A DNA stretch of 64,000 nucleotides, taken from positions 54,369,427 to 54,433,426 of the forward strand of contig CM042089.1 of assembly GCA_023512835.1 (NCBI GenBank). The letters are read 5' to 3'. A model generated the notes under the pieces. It saw only the letters and a program-made list of their open reading frames with translations. It did no database searches and had not been told where the DNA came from. This DNA comes from Taxillus chinensis (Eukaryota; Streptophyta; Magnoliopsida; Santalales; Loranthaceae). Position numbers and translations under genes: made by a program. This document shows positions 43,861 through 55,303 of the stretch, piece after piece. Every line of letters begins with the position of its first letter. Position 1 is the first letter of the stretch.

Positions 43861-45960
43861 ATGCGACGAAGGGAACTTGTGCCATTTAATCCAGAACTTG
43901 AACGGATAATTAGAGATCATCGTAGAGCAGCTAGAGAAGCCGCAAGGGAAGTTGAAGAAGCACTACAAGGTTTAGAAGATACAGTTCTTGAAATTATGGA
44001 GGATACAAGACCTGATGGCAGTGTACAAGGAGGGGCCAATTATAATGGCCAATACCTAGAGGAAGATGGTAACAGATTTAGGCCCAGGACTTTCTTGGAT
44101 TTTGCAAGGCCAACTGTGTCAGATCACTATTCAGGAATTAGGCAAGCAAGAGTCCAAGCAAACAGTTTCGAGCTGAAACCGGCACTAATCAACATGGTGA
44201 GCAACAATGCATTTGGCGGAACAGCCATGGATGATCCGCATCAGCACTTGATGAGGTTCTTTCAGATGTGCGACACAATAAAGCTCAACAATATATCGGA
44301 GGAAGCGATAAAGTTAAGGCTTTTTCCCTTCTCTTTAAAGGATAGAGCTCTTGGATGGTTCAACAGCCTACCTGCTGGTTCCATAAACACTTGGGAGGAG
44401 ATGCAGACCAAGTTCATGTCCAAGTATTTCCCTCCTGCCAAGGTAATTCAACTTCGAGGGGAAATCAACAGATTTAGGCAAGACGAGATGGAGACTCTCC
44501 ACGAGGCTTGGGAGAGATTTAAAGATTTGATCTGAAGATGTCTTGATCATGGAAGACCCCAATGGATTCAAATTGAATCCTTCTACACTGGTCTTCAGTC
44601 TCACTCACAAGACAAAGTGAATGCAGCTGCAGGAGGATGTTTGATGAATTTGGAACCTGACGTAGCTGCAGACCTCTTAAAGAGACTATCATTAGCCGAT
44701 TGGCAGTGGTCAAATATTCGAACCTCCAGGCCAAAGGAGAAGATAGCTTCAGTTGATAATTCTTCCAATGATATGTAAGAGCAGATTCGGGCTCTAGCTA
44801 AAAATATTGAAGTATTATCTCTTAAGGTTGAAGGACCTCAGCAAGCTATACCAGGGGTTGATCCAGGATGGAGTGGAGCGAAAGACACACATTTTGTTGG
44901 CAAAAAGGGGATGTATCAGAAGCAACCTTTTTACCAAGGTCAAGGTTACCCGCACCAACAAAACCAAGGCTATCAGAAGAATGCCTTTACTCAGAATCAG
45001 AATAGAGGAGGTGAAGCTTCAAATCAGTATAAATATATACCTCCAGGAATGAAGCAAAATCCATATGCTACAGATAATTATTTACAACCACCTCTAGGTT
45101 TTGAGCAGCCTCACCCTCAGCAACAAAGAAGAAATTATCAGACTGAGAATGAGGTAGCAAAGAGGGAAGGTGGTAATGTGGATGAGAGACTAAGCAGTAT
45201 GGAGTCTGCCATAAAGAACTTGGAGAAGTTATTAGTGAGTGTGGCACAGAATGCCAACCAAGGAGTCTCCTCCAAAGCGTTTCCCAGTGACACAGAGGTA
45301 AATCCCAAGGAGAGCTGCAAAGCTATCACTTTGAGAAGTGGTAAGGAACTTAAGGAAGCTGGAGAGCCCAAGACAAAGGCCATACCAGATGCACCAATTC
45401 AGCCTTTTGCAGCTGACAATCAGGAAAGAGATGTTGAGGAAGAGCACCAGATGGGAGATAATTAGGAGCAACAACCAACTAATACTCAACCAGTTAAAGA
45501 ACAAAGGCCAAGAGAGCTTAGGCCTACAATGCCATTTCCTCAGCGGATGAAGAATCAAAAGATGGAAGAAGAGAATGAACACTTTCTGCAGATATTCAAG
45601 AAGCTAGAAATCAATATTCCATTTATTGAAGCTCTGGAACAGATGCCCAGATGCAAGAAAGTTTTGAAGGACTTCATGATGAAGAAGAGGAAGTATGGAG
45701 ACCACGAGATTGTTGCTGTCACTAATGAGGTGAGCAATGTGGTTCAGAGGAAGTTGCCCACAAAGCATAAAGATCCAGGTAGTTTCACTCTTCCGTGTGT
45801 AATAGGAGATACACCACAACAATAGGCCCTATGTGATTTAGGGGCTAGCATTAATTTAATCTCCTTCGCCCTCTACAAGCAGCTTGGGTTAACAGGAATG
45901 AAGCCCACTTCTATATCACTTCAGTTCGCTGACCGGTCCACTGGAAGGCCTAGGGAATCA
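43861..45960 (+). pseudogene. gag: Athila gag and protease start (TGA 44533, TAA 44776, TAG 45463, TAG 45823)
   Basis: The start is the ATG at 43861 (MRRRELVPFNPELERIIRDH), about 200 bases after the primer site. The capsid domain is clear (about residues 110-225): MDDPHQHLMRFFQMCDTIKL, RLFPFSLKDRALGWFNSLPA and FMSKYFPPAKVIQLRGEINR. TGA at 44533 replaces the Arg codon expected in the LIRRC motif. The same frame continues with a Gln/Asn/Tyr-rich stretch (YQKQPFYQGQGYPHQQNQGY), ESCKAITLRSGKEL and the protease signature CDLGASINLISFALYKQLGL near 45830. The frame slips near 45955. Four in-frame stops and this slip make it non-functional. Confidence 0.92.
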
Positions 45961-46163
45961 TAGAAGATGTGTTAGTGAAAGTGGGATCATTTATTTTTCC
46001 AGCTGACTTTGTGGTATTAGAGATGGAAGAAGTCATGGGAGTTCAGTTACTCCTAGGAAGACCCTTCCTGAGGATAGGGTGTGCTTTGATTGATGTTGCT
46101 CAGGGTAAATTAACCTTGAGGATAAACGATGAGGAGGAACTAAAATCAAGGAGAAGGAACTAA
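45956..46163 (+). pseudogene. pol: Athila protease C-terminal part
   Basis: One frame over from gag: VGSFIFPADFVVLEMEEVMG and VQLLLGRPFLRIGCALIDVA, the second half of the Athila aspartic protease. It ends at 46161; an AAGGAACTAAAATCAAG tandem duplication near 46135-46168 accompanies the next frame change. Confidence 0.85.
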
Positions 46164-48766
46164 AATCAAGTCCATTGAAGCAAGCTAAGGAGGCGTATGA
46201 CGAGCAAACAACTCCAGTGCCAGAACTGAAGGAGTTGCCTGGACATTTGAGGTATGAATTTCTAGATTCCACAAATAGATTTCCAGTAATTGTTGCTTCA
46301 AATTTAAATGCTTTAGAATGTGAACAATTGCTAGAAATTTTAAGGAAACATAAAAAGGGCCTCGGGTGGAATATTGAAGATACTAGGGGCATTAGTCCAG
46401 GGCTGTGCATGCATAAAGTTTTAATGAATGATGATTTTCACCCCACTATTGAAAGACAACGAAGATTGAACCCAGTAATGAAAGAAGTTGTTAGGAAATA
46501 AGTTCTAAAATGGAAAAATGCTGGGATAATTTATGCTATATCTGATAGTGAGTGGGTGAGTCCTTTACATGTTGTGCCCAAGAAAGGGGGTATGACGGTG
46601 ATTAGGAATGAAAATAATGAATTGATTCCATCCCGAATTGTAACGGGGTGGAGAGTTTGTGTGGACTATAGGAAGTTAAATAAGGCCACTAGAAAGGACC
46701 ATTTTCCCCTTCCTTTTATTGATCAGATGCTTGATAGGTTGGCTGGGTATAGTCATTACTGTTTCTTAGATGGGTATTCCGGGTACAATCAGATCATGAT
46801 TAAACCCGAGGACCAGGAGAAAACAACGTTCACTTGCCCTTTTTGCACCTTTGCATTTAGGAGAATGCCATTTGGGTTATGTAATGCACCTGCGACCTTT
46901 CAAAGGTGTATGATGGCAATTTTTCAGGGCCTAGTGGAAGAGATAATGGAAGTATTTATGGATGATTTTTCTGTGTTTGGTTCCTCTTACCAACAATGCT
47001 TAAAAAACCTAGATACTGTCCTGGAGAGATGTGAGGAGAAAGAACTTGTCCTCAATTGGGAGAAATGCCATTTTATGGTAAGTGAGGGCATAGTTCTAGG
47101 ACACAAAGTGTCCGCAAAAGGTTTGGAGGTGGATAAGGCTAAGATATCCACAATTGAAACCCTGCCACCTCCAACCAATGTGAAAGGGGTGAGAAGTTTC
47201 TTAGGACATGCTGGGTTTTATAGAAGGTTTATTAAGGACTTCTCAAAAATAGCTAAACCCCTAAGTGTGTTATTGGAGAAGGACATAACCTTTGAATTTA
47301 ATGAAGAGTGTTTAAAAGCTTTTGAGGTCCTTAAGCACAAGCTAGTTACAGCCCCTGTCATAGTTACTCCTGATTGGGAACAACCATTTGAGCTTATGTG
47401 TGATGCGAGTGATTATGCTATAGGGGTAGTTCTAGGGCAAAGGAGAGAGAAAATTTTAAGGGTGATTTACTATGCTAGTAAGACTCTAGATAATGCCCAA
47501 CAGAACTATACCACTACTAAAAAAGAGTTGTTAGCTGTAGTGTATGGCTGCAACAAGTTTAGATCTTACCTGTTGGGGTCTAAGGTTGTTGTTTATACTG
47601 ATCATGCAGCCCTTAAGTACTTATTAGCTAAGAAGGAAGCTAAGCCACGTTTGCTGAGATGGGTACTCCTCTTACAGGAGTTTGATCTAGAGATTAGAGA
47701 CACTAAGGGAGCTTTAAACACTGTTGCAGATCACCTTTCTAGACTTGAGAATGCATATAAGTCTCTACCTATCTCTGATGACTTCCCTGATGAGGCAGTG
47801 TTTCAAGTAAACCAGCTTCCTTGGTTTGCTGATATAGCAAATTATTTAGCCACTGAGTTTATACCTAAGGGATTTGATTACCACCAGCGGAAGCGGTTCA
47901 TAGTGAATGCAAAGAAATATATTTGGGATGATCCTATCCTCTATAGGCGGTGTGCTGATCAAATCATTAGGCGGTGTGTGCCTGAGGAGGAGATGGATGC
48001 TATCATGCATCAGTGTCATGCATCACATTATGGGAGCCACTTTGGAGTGCACAGAACAGTGGCTAAAATAATGCAATGTGGGTTTTACTGGCCCAACATG
48101 GTTAAAGACACCTATGTCTTCATTAAAACCTGTGATAGATGTCAAAGGGTAGGTGGTCTGTCTAGGAAGAATGAGATGCCTTTAACTGGAATCCTTCCAG
48201 TTGAAATCTTTGATGTTTGTGGCATAGACTTTATGGGGCCATTTCCTATTTCTGATGGGTATTCATACATTCTGTTGGCTGTAGATTATGTGTCCAAGTG
48301 GGTTAAGGCAATACCAACGAGAGTGAATGATGCTAGAGTGGTGACTAAATTCCTTACCAGAAACATCTTTAGCCGTTTTGGGACACCAAGGGCTATCATT
48401 AGTGATGAGGGTAGTCATTTTTGTAACAAATTGTTTGACAAGTTGTTGACAAAGTATGGAGTCATTCATAGGAAGTCCTTAGCTTATCACCCACAAGCTA
48501 ATGGACAAGCTGAGGTGTCCAACGGGGAAATCAAAGCTATCCTTGAGAAAACTGTTGGAGGAAATCGCAAGGATTGGTCTCAAAGGCTTGATGAAGCCTT
48601 ATGGGCTTATAGGACAGCCTACAAGACTCCCATTGGAATGTCCCCTTACAGAATCCTATATGGGAAGTCTTGTCATTTACCTGTGGAATTAGAACATAAG
48701 GCTCAATGGGCCTTGCGAAAATTAAACTTTGATCCACAAGAAACCAAGGAACTGAGGATGACTTAA
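46164..48766 (+). CDS. pol: Athila RT, RNase H and integrase (736-codon open frame after TAA 46499)
   Basis: One frame: RT N-terminus at 46175-46498 (ending MKEVVRK), TAA at 46499, then an uninterrupted 46556-48766. RT motifs are [36 protein letters not shown] and active site FMDDFSVFG (about 46955). RNase [36 protein letters not shown] and [13 protein letters not shown], with ligands intact. Integrase: Zn [16 protein letters not shown] and CDRCQR, Asp in [17 protein letters not shown], Asp in [10 protein letters not shown] and Glu in [16 protein letters not shown]. The longest open pol frame in the window. Only the TAA and the broken gag-protease stop a full polyprotein. Confidence 0.95.
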
Positions 48767-49102
48767 TTAATTGAGTTAGATGAGTTTAGAATGGATGCCT
48801 ATGAGAGTGCTAAAACTTATAAGGAAAGAACTAAAAAATGGCATGATAGGCAACTTAATATAGAATCTTTAGCCTTGTGACAACAGGTTTTGTTATTCAA
48901 CACTAGGCTACGGTTGTTTCCAGGGAAGCTAAGATCAAAATGGATGGGACCATTTGTGCTAACTAATAAGAAGCCATATGGGAGCTTTGAGCTCCAAGCT
49001 GAAGATGGCAAGAAATTTTGGGTTAATGGCAATAGGTTGAAACCCTATTATGACCCAACACAGAGGGAGATAGCTGATTCCCTCTCTTTTGAGCCTTCAT
49101 GA
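48767..49102 (+). pseudogene. pol: Athila integrase C-terminus
   Basis: After TAA at 48764 the frame continues with DEFRMDAYESAKTYKERTKK, TGA at 48878 where a Arg/Gln codon is expected, then RLFPGKLRSKWMGPFVLTNK and FWVNGNRLKPYYDPTQRE. This is the conserved C-terminal module of Athila integrases, ending with the stop at 49100. Confidence 0.88.
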
Positions 49103-49135
49103 GCAGGTTTTGAAGTCTAGCTACAGACTTTAAAT

Positions 49136-49163
49136 GAAGCGCTTGTTGGGAGGCAACCCAACG
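49136..49163 (+). other. Conserved hairpin just after pol
   Basis: GTTGGGAGGCAACCCAAC (49145-49162) folds into a 6-bp stem (GTTGGG/CCCAAC) with loop AGGCAA. It is preceded by the palindrome AGCGCT. This AAGCGCTTGTTGGGAGGCAA wording is common after pol in Athila-related elements as I recall, but its role is unknown. Confidence 0.6.
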
Positions 49164-49435
49164 GTTTTGTTTTAGTTTTAGTTTTTATATTTGTTGTGTG
49201 AACTCACCATGGTGCAGGGAACTTTGTTTCTTTTTACTAACCATTTTGTAGGCTTCCAAGAGCATATCCATGGGCACTAGACTTTTGAATTTAGTTTCAA
49301 GCCCATGTCAAGAGCAAAGACAAAGTGAAGCCCACAAGTGCTTGAAGTTGAGCCCAACCATATACCGTTCAAAAGAGAAAGATGAACCTCATTACATGGG
49401 CTAGCTACAGAAGAAAATTGGGCCCATTTGGGCCT
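49164..49435 (+). other. Non-coding spacer after pol
   Basis: No coding domain or repeat is seen. Confidence 0.4.
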
Positions 49436-49784
49436 GCACGTCATAATGTACGTGATATGCTGATATGGCGTGCACCTTGGAATGCTCTGTAATTTTAATT
49501 GAAGACAGCTATAATCATTAGGACCAATAATGTCTTCTGCACGCCATATCCTCGTTGTTTACTCGGTGGTCACAAGTGAAGAATATCACATTTCAGCCTT
49601 CTAAAGTCTTCCCGTATATGCCGTGCAGAAGAGACGTGTGACGATATCAGAATCTGGTCAGATTTTAACATGCACGCTACAATGACGATATGATGTGCAT
49701 AGGGGTATATTCGTCTGATCAGCCTGAAATTTGGAGGACACATGTATGATCGGATTTGGGGCACTTCTTATTCTGCACGCTATA
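49436..49784 (+). promoter_or_regulatory. Cluster of GCACGYYATA motifs upstream of the accessory ORF
   Basis: Seven copies in 350 bases: 49436 GCACGTCATA, 49464 TATGGCGTGC, 49539 GCACGCCATA, 49617 TATGCCGTGC, 49672 GCACGCTACA, 49689 TATGATGTGC and 49775 GCACGCTATA. The last overlaps the TATA box. These are the motifs found upstream of the TATA box in the LTRs (42384-42523), suggesting a second, co-regulated promoter for the accessory ORF. Confidence 0.6.
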
Positions 49785-49788
49785 AATA
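49781..49788 (+). promoter_or_regulatory. TATA box upstream of the Athila accessory ORF
   Basis: TATAAATA, about 123 bases before the ATG at 49911. The leader in between is CT/A-rich without an upstream ATG in a long frame. The SIRE accessory ORF has the same spacing. Confidence 0.55.
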
Positions 49789-49910
49789 ATGAGGCCAGGA
49801 GCTAGGTCATTCACACCAAAACTCATTTCTAGCTCTAAAATTTGAGAAGCTCTGGTTCTTGCTACTCTAGCAAAATTTCATCCTTCTTCTTTCTAAATTC
49901 CTGAAGCAAG

Positions 49911-52188
49911 ATGGTGCGCAAAAGGAGATCAGGCAAGGAAGAAGTTCATTCATCCAGTTCTTCCAACAGTCAGGATGGGGAGATGTTCCTAGGGCATGCT
50001 CTGGATCTAAGTGCCTTGGAGGAATCCAACCTGGGATGGTCAAGTGAGGTGGTCTTAAAGCTTCAAAATCTTGGGTTAGTAAGATTGGTTTCATCCAGAT
50101 GTGGTATTTATTATCCTGCCTTGCATGAATTTTATCATTCCATTTACTTCAATGAGGTAGAGGAAGCAGTTATAGGGCAGGTGCAGGGGGTGTATATCCA
50201 TATCACACCTGAGACAATTAGGAAGACCTTTAACCTTCCTGTACCTACTAATCACTTCCCTCACCTGACCTTAGGGGAGTATGGTACTGCCTTAAATTAT
50301 GCCAAACGTTCTGAGAGGAGGAGGCAGTTTACTAAAAATGGCTTTGTGGGTAAATTTAGATGTTTAGCTCATATGGTAGGAAAGTGCTTGCTGTTCAAAC
50401 TAGTGGAAAGGATGGTGTGCCTATGACCCATATTGAATTCATGTATAGCATTGATCATATGTTCAATGTGGACTGGGCTGCTGCCATTTTCAAATGGTGG
50501 CCGAAAAACTTGACAAAGGGGTATATGGCAGAATATTATGTGTTATTTTTCAGAGCCAGCATGCTCAGCATTTTGCCCATTTAGACAGCACCCAATTCCC
50601 CTCTCAGTGGATTTTGAGAGTACTGCAACCAGAAGGAGGCTTAGGGGTAAGCTCTAGAGGTAACTGGGGGAATGTTCCCCAAGCTAAACAACAGCCATCA
50701 AGGCACAGTGTTCATATGGAGAGACCCACTGAGTTTGTTGCGCGAGACACCTCCACCCAATTGGATGAAAGAAAGCAGACCCTCTTCAGGCTCACTGCCA
50801 TGTACATGCAGTTTAATGTGCATCAGGAAGATGTTTTTAACTTCTTTCAAGGTATTAGTGGCCAAGTGGTTAGTGAGGTGGAAGTTATAAATTGGGCATT
50901 CACAAATGGTCACATCAATGGTGACAAATTTACTGAGTTAATGGAACTTATTTCACAAGATCAGCAGTCCCATTCTAGACCATCAGCCAAGGCATGGGAA
51001 GCTCCAATAGCTCCTGCTACTGCCTCTCATGATGTATGGAGGCAAGAAACTCACGAGCTGAGAAGGGATCAAGCTGGAACAAAGCATGCAGTAGAAGAGC
51101 TGAAGAGAGACAACAAGGAAATAAAAGGAGTTCTGGGAAAAATTTGGAGGGCCTTGAGCAATAAACAAAAGTCAAAAAAATCTCCAATGGTGGAGATATC
51201 TGATGAGGATGTACCTCTTGCACATGAGGACTCTGCTCCAGTACCTGCAGCATACGACAGTTCCTACCCCGCCCAAGAAGAGTACCCTCCACCAGGGCCA
51301 TCTGCGGAGTACACTGATTATCATCCATTTCAGCACGACGCTGCGCCAGATCCACAGTACTCCTCATTTGATCCCTTTGTGGGTCCTTCCTATTCTCAAG
51401 CCATAGTGCCCATTGTGCAACCTATTTCATGGGGACCTTACATGCCAGCAGAACCTCAAGATCTCCTTGGTACACCGGTGCATCTGCGGATTAATCCGGC
51501 TATCTCTTCTGCGGCAGCTCAAGAGGCGTTTGCAAATTTTATTGCTCCTACGATGCTGCTAGCTCGTTTTGCAAGGGACATGGATGTCTTCACCTCCGAC
51601 TTCCTCCGGTGCATCTCAGGTGATGAATTTTTATTCACAGATGATGTGGATTTGTTTTGCAGGACCATGCGGTTTGTAGTGGAGGCTGAGCCTCATGATT
51701 ACCCGTTGGCCCAGTACACGTCTATTATGCTGTGCGAGTTATACGAGCACCCCTTGTCTGAAACTGTTCTGCGTCAGCGCATGAATGGTGCGAATGAAGG
51801 TCACCGACCCTAGTGCACCATGCATGAGGTACTAATACCTGTACACATTGACCACCACTTTGTATTATTGCGTTTGGATTTGAGTGTAGGGCACGCGGTT
51901 CTTTACAATCCCAGTCAAGGACATGGATTCAGCAAAAGGAAGCGGCAGCTAGTCCACGGACTCCTGAAACGAATCAAGGATACAATGAAGAAAGAGGGGT
52001 TGCTGCAGGACAAATTGCCTCTTATTCATCTCACGGAAATGGAATTCCCTCAGCAACCTGATCAATTCAGCTGTGGGATTTTCGTTTGTTATTATATGCT
52101 GGCTATTTTGCAGCAGCGCGATACATGGACCATACGCGGTGAAACTTCAGCCGGTTTTGTGGCTCGGGTGCGGAGATTGGTGGCCTAA
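49911..52188 (+). pseudogene. Accessory ORF: plant transposon-protein-like domain, coiled coil, Ulp1/C48-type protease (one frameshift, one TAG)
   Basis: ATG 49911 (MVRKRRSGKEEVHSSSSSNS) opens a 172-codon frame with GLVRLVSSRCGIYYPALHEF, GVYIHITPETIRKTFNLPVP and FRCLAHMVGKCLL. The frame then slips twice near 50400-50500 and continues at 50494-51813, with a coiled coil (THELRRDQAGTKHAVEELKR, about 51050-51170), then a Pro/Tyr-rich stretch. TAG at 51811 separates the C48-like domain (51820-52188): HIDHHFVLLRLDL with His at 51856, VLYNPSQG with Asn at 51907 where Ulp1 has Asp, and Gln at 52054 and Cys at 52072 in PQQPDQFSCGIFVCYY. No signal peptide or transmembrane segment is seen. The N-domain and protease are alignable with the SIRE accessory ORF. 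Likely SUMO-protease-like; inactive as written. Confidence 0.85.
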
Positions 52189-53780
52189 GTGATCTACTAT
52201 TATAGCTTACCGGCAGATAGGTCAGGTTCTTCTTAACCTTTCTACCATGCCATGGGGACATAGCATATTTTAATTGTGGTGTGGGGAGTGGCTCAAGCCA
52301 CTTGTTTGTCCTTTAATTTTCTTGATTGTATGTGTTGGTTTATTTTGGTTTGTTTAGTAGTTATAATGTTCGTTTTATTTTGTGTGATTGTTTGAGTTGC
52401 TTGATTGTGTGATTTGCATGTGTACATGTGGAGAGGCATGGATACTAGGTATGCAATTTTGGCTTAAATTTTACTTTTTATGCCACATTAGTATCATGTT
52501 GTGATAAGGGTGTTGAGGTAATTAAGGTGTGTTATGATTTGGTTTAAGCATGTCTTTACTTCTCGAATGATGTCACCATGTTTTTGGAGCTAGAAGTTGG
52601 AATATTAGCTGAGCATGACATGTTAGGATACCACTTAGTGACGCTTAGAGTTGAGTGAAATAAAATCTAAAAGAAAAAAAAACCTCTTTCTAGCCCTTGA
52701 GTGACATTTATGGTTTATGGGTAATAGTTTGATTTGATGCTCTTCTTTGCATTTAACATTAGTGATTTAATGGTAGGAGTTAAGTAAGCATGATGACTAC
52801 TCATTAGTGCTCAGTGTTTGGTGTGTTGCTAGTGATACAAGGTCATTTAATTCACTTTGACTTCCTATGTATCCTAGTTTTTGTTTTGTTGTGTTATAAA
52901 TGTAGAAAGCTATGATATAGAATGTGAAAAAGCCATCACTTAATTTGATAATGGGATGTGAGACATCAATGAATTTCTGTCTCTCCTTATGTAGCAAAAT
53001 GGCAAGGGGTATGCATTAGAAAAATCAGTCTTATTTATGTGTTATGTGAATAAAAAAAAGAGTGAATAATCCATCAAGGGAGAGCATAAAATGCAACCTT
53101 GTTAGGTTATTATTTAAAAGAAGTGTGAAAAAAAACAAAAAACAAAAAAAAGTTTTTCAGAATAAAAGCCATAATAGCTGAGTTATGTTTATTTAGAGTG
53201 TTGAGCTCATTTTTTTGGCTCAAGGTGTGTTTTATCAATCATTAGAGTAGAGTGTGAGTTCATTGAGAATAGAATAATGTGTGAGTTTTCAAACAAAGTA
53301 GAATAGGGAGTGTGTTTCCTTTGATGAACACAATAGGGAACTCTCATGTTGCTTGGCAAGTACTTAGTTAATAACTAGTGGAGGATGTAGGAGGAGCTTT
53401 CCACCCATTGATTTTGTGTTAGGTATGGTACTTGGGCTTGTGTGGAGAGAAGTGAGAGTTTATATATGAGTGAGGCAGCTTTATCCTTGGTGAGAACTTT
53501 AAGGGAAATTAGGTGCTGTTTTATCATGGTATGCTTGCTAATGTCTGAATTTTCAGTGATGAGATTGCATGGTTGTTGGACTTAGGGGTATGGACATGAC
53601 TGAGCTTAATTATAATTCATTTTGGTTACTTGATTGCCCACTTCATCATGATAGAGTTGCATGCCTAGGAAACCATGACTTCCCTTGATTTTATTTATCT
53701 TATTTTCATTCCAGTGTGACTGTGTGTTTATTTTATTTTTGCATGCTTGTATGTTTTTGCTTGAGGACAAGCAATGGTTC
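52189..53780 (+). other. 3' non-coding region of the Athila element
   Basis: About 1.6 kb, T-rich, with no coding domain. It leads into GAGGACAAGCAATGGTTC and the polypurine tract. Confidence 0.6.
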
Positions 53781-53794
53781 AAGTGTGGTGTATT
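53781..53794 (+). other. Polypurine tract of the Athila element
   Basis: AAGTGTGGTGTATT just before the 3' LTR. This follows the GAGGACAAGCAATGGTTC phrase typical of Athila 3' ends. Confidence 0.7.
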
Positions 53795-55303
53795 TGATAA
53801 CGTGCATTTATGCCATTATTCTAGTGCAGATTTAGGGTATTAAAGAGCATGATTAGAGCTTAATTCATCCATATTTCTTAGATATTTGCTTTAACACCCT
53901 AGGAAGACTGCTTGGCCTATATATATGTGTTTTTGAGCTGTTTTGGCAGGTTTTTAGGCAATTTCATTTCATGGACATCAGCCAAATCACTTCATTTACC
54001 AAAGAAGGAACTTTTGGCAAAATAGGGCAGCCTGAGGAGGCAAAACAAGAGTGCACGCCATATGGACCATTATGACATGTAAGGAATTTATTGCAGCCCT
54101 GCCTTCTACACATTCCAAGGAAGCTTGGAGCAAAATTTTAGACCATTTGGAGGTGCACGTCATATGGCCATATGACGTGCAATATGCCGTGCAGCTGGAT
54201 TTTTGCATCGATTGATTTGTTTTATTATTTTAAACACTTCTCTAAAGCACCTAGTCCAAATTATGCTTAGTTCGAGTTGTACTCAAGTTGGAAGAAAAAT
54301 GGAAACTACTTATCAAAACTACGTCGTTTTGACAAGTGACAACTGCTGACGGCTAGGGCACTCATTGCACAGCAGTTTTCTCTATAAATAGAGGAGGCAG
54401 CAGCCCTTTTGGAGCATGTAGAGAGGGGGGCACAGTTTTAGAGAGAGAGAGAGAGGTTGACGGTTTTGGAGGCTAGGGTTCTGATCCTGGAAGCTGCCGG
54501 CCCTAGGAGGTATGACGGCTGAAGAAGACCTAAAGTTTAGAGTTTTGCGGCACCTGCTTGAGGATGATGTTCTTTATTTCTTATTGTTTATCCAAGAACA
54601 GGTGTGAGTAGTTTCCTTTATATAGGGGAGCAATGTAGCCCCCTATGTTGTAAAACTGATTATTTGAATATTGGGTTTGTTTAATTGAGATTGCATGTTT
54701 TATGAATCTGTTCTTCATCTTTTAATATCTGGGCTGTACACCTGGGTTTTCTTAGCCTTAGTCTGAGGCTGATCTTTGATTCATAACTTATTTGTGATTG
54801 GTGTGACCATTATCCTGTCATGGGTATGATAATTAGGTTTTGCATGTTGATGTCATGATGACCATTCAGGCAGACAGCACTTAGAAGGGCTGGCAATGAC
54901 CAATTGCAGTACCTTGGCTTAGTTATAGCATGTTATCAATTAAATAATCTCAAGAACCTTATAATCAGTAGAAGCAGCATAGGGAGGTGAAGTTATGACT
55001 CTAGATACCTTTAATCTTTGAATCTTAGTCCTAAAAACAACTTGCTTTCTTCGTTTATTCAGAAAACCAAATAAAAACTAGATCTTTAGTTATAAAAAGA
55101 ATTCATTTTTGCCAAGACATTTTATAGGGCAAGAGTAATTGAGTGGTTTGATTTAAAAAACTAGAAAACTAGGCTAATCCCTGTGGGTTCGACCCCTTGC
55201 TTGCTGCTATTCTTTTAGTGCAAACTTAGGGAATTTATTATCTTGAAGAGAGATTTAACGACATTAGCTAGCTCTTTTAGAGAGGCTAAAAATCTGTCTG
55301 TTA
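53795..55303 (+). repeat. 3' LTR of the Athila-type element
   Basis: 1509 bp, partner of 42126-43642. TATA box TATAAATA at 54383-54390, GTTCGACCC at 55187-55195, end TGTTA followed by ACGGT. Confidence 0.95.

Larger units (their letters stand above)
42126..55303 (+). mobile_element. Athila-type Ty3/gypsy element with accessory Ulp1-type ORF
   Basis: LTRs 42126-43642 and 53795-55303 (TGATAACG...TGTCA or TGTTA), about 98% alike by eye, with a perfect 5-bp duplication ACGGT (42121-42125, 55304-55308). Primer site TGGCGCCGTTGCCGGGG, gag, protease, RT, RNase H and integrase in gypsy order, then a long 3' region with an accessory ORF (49911-52188). The 13.2-kb size, LTR length, primer site and polypurine tract fit Athila. 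It splits the integrase of the Tekay-like element between VSQLRR and YHLDPS. Confidence 0.96.

Noticed and set aside
50360..50584. Separate small gene in the Athila accessory region
   Set aside because: It is the middle segment of the accessory ORF, seen in the third frame because of two closely spaced frame slips.
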